Assembly (NCBI GenBank): GCA_033782935.1
Contig: JAWQEG010000004.1
Location: 186,001-250,000, forward strand
Source: Petrolisthes cinctipes
Lineage: Eukaryota; Arthropoda; Malacostraca; Decapoda; Porcellanidae
DNA length: 64,000 bases
Direction: 5' to 3'
Shown in pieces: positions 1-9,088 of the stretch (position 1 is its first letter; every line of letters starts with the position of its first letter). A model generated the notes under the pieces. The model was not told where the DNA came from. It made no database searches and was given only the letters and a program-made list of their open reading frames with translations. The position numbers and the translations under genes were made by a program.

Positions 1-205
1 ATGCACATATCGACTTTTGGGCACCTAAAAGATCGATTTTCAGTATGTTTTTGGCCTGTATTTTGAAAATACTCTAACACGGAGTAGGCATGTACAGATA
101 CCTTCTGGGACCTCTAAATATCGAATTTTCGGGTGTTTTGGGACTGAATTTGAGATATCGATTTTTTGGCACCTAAAATGTCGATTTTTAGCATGTTTTT
201 AGCCT

Positions 206-220
206 ATATTTTGAAAATAT
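206..220. repeat. Conserved 15-bp dyad ATATTTTGAAAATAT (one example)
   Basis: A perfect inverted repeat with 7-base arms around a central G. In the 147/148-bp monomers it is usually intact; in 176/177-bp monomers it is usually TATTTTGAAAATA (6-base arms). It recurs about once per monomer throughout the window, shortly before the TAGGCATGTACAG phase point. Dyad symmetry is a known general property of many centromeric satellites; a function here is inference. Confidence 0.85.
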
Positions 221-2236
221 TCTAGCACTGTGTAGGCATGTACAGATTGCTTCTGGGACCCCAAAATATTGAATTTTCGGGTGTTTTGAGCCTGAATTTG
301 AGATATAAACGGGTACAGAAGATACATGCACATATTGACTTTGGGCATCTAAAATATCGATTTTCAGCATGTTTTTGGCCTGTATTTTGAAAATACTCTA
401 ACACTGAGTAGGCATGTACAGATTGCTTCTGGGACCCCAAAATATTGAATTTTCGGGTGTTTTGAGCCTGAATTTGAGATATAAACGGGTAATGAAGATG
501 CATGCACATATCGACTTTTGTGCACCTAAAAGATCGATTTTCAGTATGTTTTGAGCATGTATTTTGAAAATACTCTAACACGGAGTAGGCATGTACAGAT
601 CGCTTCTGGGACCCCTAAATATCGAATTTTCGGGTGTTTTGGGACTGAATTTGAGATATCGACTTTTTGGCACCTAAAAGATCGATTTTTAGCATGTTTT
701 TAGCCTATATTTTGAAAATATTCTAGCACTGAGTAGGCATGTACAGATTGCTTCTGGGACCCCAAAATATTGAATTTTCGGGTGTTTTGAGCCTGAATTT
801 GATATATAAACGGGTACAGAAGATACATGCACATATTGACTTTGGGCACCAAAAATATCGATTTTCAGCATGTTTTGGGCCTGAATTTTGAAAATAATCT
901 AACACGGAGTAGGCATGTACAGATACCTTCTGGGACCTCTAAATATCGAATTTTCGGGTGTTTTGGGACTGAATTTGAGATATCGATTTTTTGGCACCTA
1001 AAAGGTCGATTTTTAGCATGTTTTTAGCCTATATTTTGAAAATATTCTAGCACTGTGTAGGCATGTACAGATTGCTTCTGGGACCCCAAAATATTGAATT
1101 TTCGGGTTTTTTGAGCCTGAATTTGAGATATAAACGGGTACAGAATATACATGCACATATTGACTTTGGGCATCTAAATATCGATTTTCAGCATGTTTTG
1201 GGCCTGTATTTTGAAAATACTCTAACACTGAGTAGGCATGTACAGATTGCTTCTGGGACCCCAAAATATTGAATTTTCGGGTGTTTTGAGCCTGAATTTG
1301 AGATATAAACGGTTACTGAAGATGCATGCACATATCGACTTTTGTGCACCTAAAAGATCGATTTTCAGTATGTTTTGAGCATGTATTTTGAAAATACTCT
1401 AACACGGAGTAGGCATGTACAGATCGCTTCTGGGACCCCAAAATATCGAATTTTCGGGTGTTTTGGGACTGAATTTGAGATATCGACTTTTTGGCACCTA
1501 AAAGATCGATTTTTAGCATGTATTTAGCCTATATTTTGAAAATATTCTAGCACTGAGTAGGCATGTACAGATTGCTTCTGGGACCCCAAAATATTGAATT
1601 TTCGGGTGTTTTGAGCCTGAATTTGGGACATAAACTGGTACAGAAGATACATGCACATATTGACTTTGGGCATCTAAAATATCGATTTTTAGCATGTTTT
1701 GGGCCTGTATTTTGAAAATACTCTAACACAGAGTAGGCATGTACAGATCGCTTCTGGGACCCCTAAATATCGATTTTTCGGGTGTTTTGGGACTGAATTT
1801 GAGATATCGACTTTTTGGCACCTAAAAGATCGATTTTTAGCATGTTTTTAGCCTATATTTTGAAAATATTCTAGCACTGTGTAGGCATGTACAGATTGCT
1901 TCTGGGACCCCAAAATATTGAATTTTCGGGTGTTTTGAGCCTGAATTTGAGATATAAACGGGTACAGAAGATAAATGCACATATTGACTTTGGGCATCTA
2001 AAATATCGATTTTCAGCATGTTTTGGGCCTGTATTTTGAAAATACTCTAACACTGAGTAGGCATGTACAGATTGCTTCTGGGACCCCAAAATATTGAATT
2101 TTCGGGTGTTTTGAGCCTGAATTTGAGATATAAACGGGTACTGAAGATGCATGCACATATCGACTTTTGTGCACCTAAAATATCGGTTTTCAGTATGTTT
2201 TGAGCATGTATTTTGAAAATACTCTAACACGGAGTA

Positions 2237-2384
2237 GGCATGTACAGATCGCTTCTGGGACCCCTAAATATCGAATTTTCGGGTGTTTTGGGACTGAATT
2301 TGAGATATCGACTTTTTGGCACCTAAAAGATCGATTTTTAGCATGTTTTTAGCCTATATTTTGAAAATATTCTAGCACTGAGTA
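2237..2384 (+). repeat. Short monomer alpha-1 (148 bp)
   Basis: This monomer reads directly from GAATTTGAGATAT into CGACTTTTTGGCACC, skipping the 29 bases found at this point in full monomers (from AAACGGGTAC to the second ATAT). The lost segment is flanked by ATAT on both sides in the long form, and one ATAT remains. It ends with the 15-base dyad ATATTTTGAAAATAT. Diagnostic bases are GATCGCTTCTGGGACCCC and AAAAGATCG. Confidence 0.9.
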
Positions 2385-2560
2385 GGCATGTACAGATTGC
2401 TTCTGGGACCCCAAAATATTGAATTTTCGGGTGTTTTGAGCCTGAATTTGAGATATAAACGGGTACAGAAGATACATGCACATATTGACTTTGGGCACCA
2501 AAAATATCGATTTTCAGCATGTTTTGGGCCTGAATTTTGAAAATACTCTAACACGGAGTA
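2385..2560 (+). repeat. Monomer alpha-2 (176 bp)
   Basis: Full-length class, one base shorter than 177 because it has GACTTTGGGC where the 177 form has GACTTTTGGGC. It carries TG or CA where the 177 form has CG at three places (GATTGCTTC, AATATTGAATT, CATATTGAC). It is distinguished from beta-2 by GCACCAAAAATATCG and by GGGCCTGAATTTTG near the end. Confidence 0.88.
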
Positions 2561-2737
2561 GGCATGTACAGATCGTTTCTGGGACCCCTAAATATCGAAT
2601 TTTCGGGTGTTTAGGGCCAGAATTTGAGATATAAACGGGTACAGAAGATGCATGCACATATCGACTTTTGGGCACCTAAAAGATCGATTTTCAGTATGTT
2701 TTTGGCCTGTATTTTGAAAATACTCTAACACGGAGTA
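2561..2737 (+). repeat. Monomer alpha-3 (177 bp), with two internal half-units
   Basis: Full-length class with the variant GGGTGTTTAGGGCCAG. It shows the internal dimer well: half 1 starts at 2,562 (GCATGTACAGATCG) and half 2 at 2,650 (GCATGCACATATCG), and the next monomer resumes at 2,739, giving 88 and 89 bp. Corresponding blocks occur in order in both halves: GCATG-ACA-ATCG, then GGG-ACC-AAAA-ATCGA, then ATTTTC, then TGTTT-GGGCC, then GAATTT or TATTTT before GA-A. The eight-base palindrome TGCATGCA sits at the half-unit boundary. Confidence 0.8.
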
Positions 2738-2885
2738 GGCATGTACAGATACCTTCTGGGACCTCTAAATATCGAATTTTCGGGTGTTTTGGGACTGAAT
2801 TTGAGATATCGATTTTTTGGCACCTAAAATGTCGATTTTTAGCATGTTTTTAGCCTATATTTTGAAAATATTCTAGCACTGTGTA
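2738..2885 (+). repeat. Short monomer beta-1 (148 bp)
   Basis: Same 29-base-deleted architecture as alpha-1. It is distinguished by GATACCTTCTGGGACCTCT, CGATTTTTTGGCACC and AAAATGTCGATTTTT. It shares the deletion junction exactly, so alpha-1 and beta-1 descend from one deletion event rather than two (inference from the identical breakpoint). It ends in ATTCTAGCACTGTGTAG, whereas alpha-1 ends in CACTGAGTAG. Confidence 0.88.
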
Positions 2886-3061
2886 GGCATGTACAGATTG
2901 CTTCTGGGACCCCAAAATATTGAATTTTCGGGTGTTTTGAGCCTGAATTTGAGATATAAACGGGTACAGAAGATACATGCACATATTGACTTTGGGCATC
3001 TAAAATATCGATTTTCAGCATGTTTTGGGCCTGTATTTTGAAAATACTCTAACACTGAGTA
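2886..3061 (+). repeat. Monomer beta-2 (176 bp)
   Basis: Full-length class one base shorter than 177 (GACTTTGGGC). It carries GGGCATCTAAAATATCG and ends with CTCTAACACTGAGTAG. Like alpha-2 it has the TG forms at GATTGC, ATATTGAA and CATATTGAC. Confidence 0.88.
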
Positions 3062-3238
3062 GGCATGTACAGATTGCTTCTGGGACCCCAAAATATTGAA
3101 TTTTCGGGTGTTTTGAGCCTGAATTTGAGATATAAACGGGTACTGAAGATCCATGCACATATCGACTTTTGTGCACCTAAAAGATCGATTTTCAGTATGT
3201 TTTGAGCATGTATTTTGAAAATACTCTAATACGGAGTA
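3062..3238 (+). repeat. Monomer beta-3 (177 bp)
   Basis: Full-length class marked by CGGGTACTGAAGAT, GACTTTTGTGCACC and TGTTTTGAGCATGTATTTTG. It retains CATATCGAC and so is intermediate between the CG-rich alpha-3 and the TG-rich 176-bp monomers. Confidence 0.86.
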
Positions 3239-5739
3239 GGCATGTACAGATCGCTTCTGGGACCCCTAAATATCGAATTTTCGGGTGTTTTGGGACTGAA
3301 TTTGAGATATCGACTTTTTGGCACCTAAAAGATCGATTTTTAGCATGTTTTTAGCCTATATTTTGAAAATATTCTAGCACTGAGTAGGCATGTACAGATT
3401 GCTTCTGGGATCCCAAAATATTGAATTTTCGGGTGTTTTGAGCCTGAATTTGAGATATAAACGGGTACAGAAGATACATGCACATATTGACTTTGGGCAC
3501 CAAAAATATCGATTTTCAGCATGTTTTGGGCCTGAATTTTGAAAATACTCTAACACGGAGTAGGCATGTACAGATCGCTTCTGGGACCCCTAAATATCGA
3601 ATTTTCGGGTGTTTAGGGCCAGAATTTGAGATATAAACGGGTACAGAAGATGCATGCACATATCGACTTTTGGGCACCTAAAAGATCGATTTTCAGTATG
3701 TTTTTGGCCTGTATCTTGAAAATACTCTAACACGGAGTAGGCATGTACAGATACCTTCTGGGACCTCTAAATATCGAATTTTCGGGTGTTTTGGGACTGA
3801 ATTTGAGATATCGATTTTTTGGCACCTAAAATGTCGATTTTTAGCATGTTTTTAGCCTATATTTTGAAAATATTCTAGGGCTGTGTAGGCATGTACAGAT
3901 TGCTTCTGGGACCCCAAAATATTGAATTTTCGGGTGTTTTGAGCCAGAATTTGAGATATAAACGGGTACAGAAGATACATGCACATATTGACTTTGGGCA
4001 TCTAAAATATCGATTTTCAGCATGTTTTGGGCCTGTATTTTGAAAATACTCTAACACTGAGTAGGCATGTACAGATTGCTTCTGGGACCCCAAAATATTG
4101 AATTTTCGGGTGTTTTGAGCCTGAATTTGAGATATAAACGGGTACTGAAGATGCATGCACATATCGACTTTTGTGCACCTAAAAGATCGATTTTCAGTAT
4201 GTTTTGAGCATGTATTTTGAAAATACTCTAATACGGAGTAGGCATGTACAGATCGCTTCTGGGACCCCTAAATATCGAATTTTCGGGTGTTTTGGGACTG
4301 AATTTGAGATATCGACTGTTTGGCACCTAAAATGTCGATTTTTAGCATGTTTTTAGCCTATATTTTGAAAATATTCTAGCACTGTGTAGGCATGTACAGA
4401 TTGGTTCTGGGACCCCAAAATATTTAATTTTCGGGTGTTTTGAGCCTGAATTTGAGATATAAACGGGTACATAAGATACATGCACATATTGACTTTGGGC
4501 ATCTAAAATATCGATTTTCACCATGTTTTGGGCCTGTATTTTGAAAATACTCTAACACTGAGTAGGCATGTACAGATTGCTTCTGGGACCCCAAAATATT
4601 GAATTTTCGGGTGTTTTGAGCCTGAATTTGAGATATAAACGGGTACTGAAGATGCATGCACATATCGACTTTTGTGCACCTAAAAGATCGATTTTCAGTA
4701 TGTTTTGAGCATGTATTTTGAAAATAATCTAACACGGAGTAGGCATGTACAGATCGCTTCTGGGACCCATAAATATCGAATTTTCGGGTGTTTTGGGACT
4801 GAATTTGAGATATCGACTTTTTGGCACCTAAAAGATCGATTTTTAGCATGTTTTTAGCCTATATTTTGAAAATATTCTAGCACTGATTAGGCATGCACAG
4901 ATTGCTTCTGGGACCCCAAAATATTGAATTTTCGGGTGTTTTGAGCCAGAATTTGAGATATAAACGGGTACAGAAGATGCATGCACATATCAACTTTTGG
5001 GCACCTAAAAGATCGATTTTCAGTATGTTTTTGGCCTGCATTTTGAAAATACTCTAACACGGAGTAGGCATGTACAGATACCTTCTGGGACCTCTAAATA
5101 TCGAATTTTCGGGTGTTTTGGGACTGAATTAAAGATATCGATTTTTTGGCACCTAAAATGTCGATTTTTAGCATGTTTTTAGCCTATATTTTGAAAATAT
5201 TCTAGCACTGTGTAGGCATGTACAGATTGCTACTGGGACCCCAAAATATTGAATTTTCGGGTGTTTTGAGCCTGAATTTGAGATATAAACGGGTAAAGAA
5301 GATACATGCACATATTGACTTTGGGCATCTAAAATATCGATTTTCAGCATGTTTTGGACCTGTATTTTGAAAATACTCTAACACTGAGTAGGCATGTACA
5401 GATTGCTTCTGGGACCCCAAAATATTGAATTTTCGGGTGTTTTGAGCCTGAATTTGAGATATAAACGGGTACTGAAGATGCATGCACATATCGACTTTTG
5501 TGCTCCTAAAAGATCGATTTTCAGTATGTTTTGAGCATGTATTTTGAAAATACTCTAACACGGAGTAGGCATGTACAGATCGCTTCTGGGACCCCTAAAT
5601 ATCGAATTTTCGGGTGTTTAGGGCCAGAATTTGAGATATAAACGGGTACAGAAGATGCATGCACATATCGACTTTTGGGCACCTAAAAGATCGATTTTCA
5701 GTATGTTTTTGGCCTGTATTTTGAAAATACTCTAACACG

Positions 5740-5887
5740 GAGTAGGCATGTACAGATACCTTCTGGGACCTCTAAATATCGAATTTTCGGGTGTTTTGGG
5801 ACTGAATTTGAGATATCGACTTTTTGGCACCTAAAAGATCGATTTTTAGCATGTTTTTTGCCTATATTTTGAAAATATTCTAGCACT
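5740..5887 (+). repeat. Hybrid beta/alpha short monomer at the D1 junction
   Basis: The first part reads GATACCTTCTGGGACCTCT (beta-1 hallmark) but the second part reads CGACTTTTTGGCACC and AAAAGATCG (alpha-1 hallmark). The switch falls between about 5,775 and 5,820, within sequence identical in both parents. This is the expected scar of an unequal crossover between homologous short monomers. Confidence 0.75.
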
Positions 5888-8800
5888 GAGTAGGCATGTA
5901 CAGATTGCTTCTGGGACCCCAAAATATTGAATTTTCGGGTGTTTTGAGCCTGAATTTGAGATATAAACGGGTACAGAAGATTCATGCACATATTGACTTT
6001 GGGCACCAAAAATATCGATTTTCAGCATGTTTTGGGCCTAAATTTTGAAAATACTCTAACACGGAGTAGGCATGTACAGATCGTTTCTGGGACCCCTAAA
6101 TATCGAATTTTCGGGTGTTTAGGGCCAGAATTTGAGATATAAACGGGTACAGAAGATACATGCACATATCGACTTTTGGGCACCTAAAAGATCGATTTTC
6201 AGTATGTTTTTGGCCTGTATTTTGAAAATACTCTAACACGGAGTAGGCATGTACAGATACCTTCTGGGACCTCTAAATATCGAATTTTCGGGTGTTTTGG
6301 GACTGAATTTGAGATATCGATTTTTTGGCACCTAAAATGTCGATTTTTAGCATGTTTTTAGCCTATATTTTGAAAATATTCTAGCACTGTGTAGGCATGT
6401 ACAGATTGCTTCTGGGACCCCAAAATATTGAATTTTCGGGTGTTTTGAGCCTGAATTTGAGATATAAACGGGTACAGAAGATACATGCACATATTGACTT
6501 TGGGCATCTAAAATATCGATTTTCAGCATGTTTTGGGCCTGTATTTTGAAAATAGTCTAACACTGAGTAGGCATGTACAGATTGCTTCTGGGACCCCAAA
6601 ATATTGAATTTTCGGGTGTTTTGAGCCTGAATTTGAGATATAAACGGGAACTGAAGATGCATGCACATATCGACTTTTGTGCACCTAAAAGATCGATTTT
6701 CAGTATGTTTTGAGCATGTATTTTGAAAATACTCTAATACGGAGTAGGCATGTACAGATCGCTTCTGGGACCCCTAAATATCGAATTTTCGGGTGTTTTG
6801 GGACTGAATTTGAGATATCGACTTTTTGGCACCTAAAAGATCGATTTTTAGCATGTTTTTAGCCTATATTTTGAAAATATTCTAGCACTGAGTAGGCATG
6901 TACAGATTGCTTCTGGGATCCCAAAATATTGAATTTTCGGGTGTTTTGAGCCTGAATTTGAGATATAAACGGGTACAGAAGATACATGCACATATTGACT
7001 TTGGGCACCAAAAATATCGATTTTCAGCATGTTTTGGGCCTGAATTTTGAAAATACTCTAACACGGAGTAGGCATGTACAGATCGCTTCTGGGACCCCTA
7101 AATATCGAATTTTCGGGTGTTTAGGGCCAGAATTTGAGATATAAACGGGTACAGAAGATGCATGCACATATCGACTTTTGGGCACCTAAAAGATCGATTT
7201 TCAGTATGTTTTTGGCCTGTATCTTGAAAATACTCTAACACGGAGTAGGCATGTACAGATACCTTCTGGGACCTCTAAATATCGAATTTTCGGGTGTTTT
7301 GGGACTGAATTTGAGATATCGATTTTTTGGCACCTAAAATGTCGATTTTTAGCATGTTTTTAGCCTATATTTTGAAAATATTCTAGGACTGCGTAGGCAT
7401 GTACAGATTGCTTCTGGGACCCCAAAATATTGAATTTTCGGGTGTTTTGAGCCAGAATTTGAGATATAAACGGGTACAGAAGATACATGCACATATTGAC
7501 TTTGGGCATCTAAAATATCGATTTTCAGCATGTTTTGGGCCTGTATTTTGAAAATACTCTAACACTGAGTAGGCATGTACAGATTGCTTCTGGGACCCCA
7601 AAATATTGAATTTTCGGGTGTTTTGAGCCTGAATTTGAGATATAAACGGGTACTGAAGATGCATGCACATATCGACTTTTGTGCACCTAAAAGATCGATT
7701 TTCAGTATGTTTTGAGCATGTATTTTGAAAATACTCTAATACGGAGTAGGCATGTACAGATCGCTTCTGGGACCCCTAAATATCGAATTTTCGGGTGTTT
7801 TGGGACTGAATTTGAGATATCGACTGTTTGGCACCTAAAATGTCGATTTTTAGCATGTTTTTAGCCTATATTTTGAAAATATTCTAGCACTGTGTAGGCA
7901 TGTACAGATTGGTTCTGGGACCCCAAAATATTTAATTTTCGGGTGTTTTGAGCCTGAATTTGAGATATAAACGGGTACATAAGATACATGCACATATTGA
8001 CTTTGGGCATCTAAAATATCGATTTTCACCATGTTTTGGGCCTGTATTTTGAAAATACTCTAACACTGAGTAGGCATGTACAGATTGCTTCTGGGACCCC
8101 AAAATATTGAATTTTCGGGTGTTTTGAGCCTGAATTTGAGATATAAACGGGTACTGAAGATGCATGCACATATCGACTTTTGTGCACCTAAAAGATCGAT
8201 TTTCAGTATGTTTTGAGCATGTATTTTGAAAATAATCTAACACGGAGTAGGCATGTACAGATCGATTCTGGGACCCCTAAATATCGAATTTACGGGTGTT
8301 TTGGGACTGAATTTGAGATATCGACTTTTTGGCACCTAAAAGATCGATTTTTAGCATGTTTTTAGCCTATATTTTGAAAATATTCTAGCACTGAGTAGGC
8401 ATGCACAGATTGCTTCTGGGACCCCAAAATATTGAATTTTCGGGTGTTTTGAGCCAGAATTTGAGATATAAACGGGTACAGAAGATGCATGCACATATCA
8501 ACTTTTGGGCACCTAAAAGATCGATTTTCAGTATGTTTTTGGCCTGCATTTTGAAAATACTCTAACACGGAGTAGGCATGTACAGATACCTTCTGGGACC
8601 TCTAAATATCGAATTTTCGGGTGTTTTGGGACTGAATTAAAGATATCGATTTTTTGGCACCTAAAATGTCGATTTTTAGCATGTTTTTAGCCTATATTTT
8701 GAAAATATTCTAGCACTGTGTAGGCATGTACAGATTGCTACTGGGACCCCAAAATATTGAATTTTCGGGTGTTTTGAGCCTGAATTTGAGATATAAACGG

Positions 8801-9088
8801 GTAAAGAAGATACATGCACATATTGACTTTGGGCATCTAAAATATCGATTTTCAGCATGTTTTGGACCTGTATTTTGAAAATACTCTAACACTGAGTAGG
8901 CATGTACAGATTGCTTCTGGGACCCCAAAATATTGAATTTTCGGGTGTTTTGAGCCTGAATTTGAGATATAAACGGGTACTGAAGATGCATGCACATATC
9001 GACTTTTGTGCTCCTAAAAGATCGATTTTCAGTATGTTTTGAGCATGTATTTTGAAAATACTCTAACACGGAGTAGGCATGTACAGAT
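5773..9088 (+). repeat. Segmental duplication D1, copy 2 (about 3.3 kb)
   Basis: Second copy of the block, offset 3,508 bp. It matches copy 1 through all its rare variants, with a few private differences (for example TTTACGGGTG near 8,290, and GACCCCTAAAT near 8,274 where copy 1 has GACCCATAAAT near 4,766). Its left edge lies in a hybrid short monomer that begins as a beta type and ends as an alpha type. The exact edge cannot be placed more finely than the identical stretch shared by the two parents. Confidence 0.85.

Larger units (their letters stand above)
2237..3238 (+). repeat. Reference domain-A hexamer HOR unit (1,002 bp)
   Basis: A clean example of the hexamer: alpha trimer 2,237-2,737 followed by beta trimer 2,738-3,238. 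The six monomers measure 148, 176, 177, 148, 176 and 177 bp. The next unit begins in phase at 3,239 and repeats the order to 4,240. The alternation matters because a 501-bp period alone would hide it: neighbouring trimers differ at many diagnostic positions while trimers two apart agree. The choice of phase at GGCATG is arbitrary. Confidence 0.88.
2265..5580 (+). repeat. Segmental duplication D1, copy 1 (about 3.3 kb)
   Basis: This block recurs 3,508 bp downstream. The pairing is proven by rare shared variants at the fixed offset: GATCGTTTCTGG near 2,573, GTATCTTGAAAAT near 3,712, GATTGGTTCTGG near 4,399, CACCATGTTTTGGG near 4,519, GGCATGCACAG near 4,888, TTAAAGATATCG near 5,129 and TTGCTACTGGG near 5,227. 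These are private to the two copies as far as I can see. The end is where copy 1 continues into CGCTTCTGGGACCCC while copy 2 switches to ACCTTCTGGGACCTCT. Confidence 0.85.

Noticed and set aside
612..626. CENP-B-box-like sequence on the minus strand (TTCGATATTTAGGGG)
   Set aside because: It matches seven of the nine core positions of the mammalian box (TTCG, A, CGGG) but lacks the central A and the C of CGGG. The monomer class with AATATTGAA breaks the TTCG part as well. Seven of nine is weak, and the species is unknown, so I do not annotate it.
4342..4524. A distinct gene-like variant frame, found again at 7,850-8,032
   Set aside because: The pair is explained entirely by the D1 segmental duplication (3,508-bp offset) of one mutated monomer.
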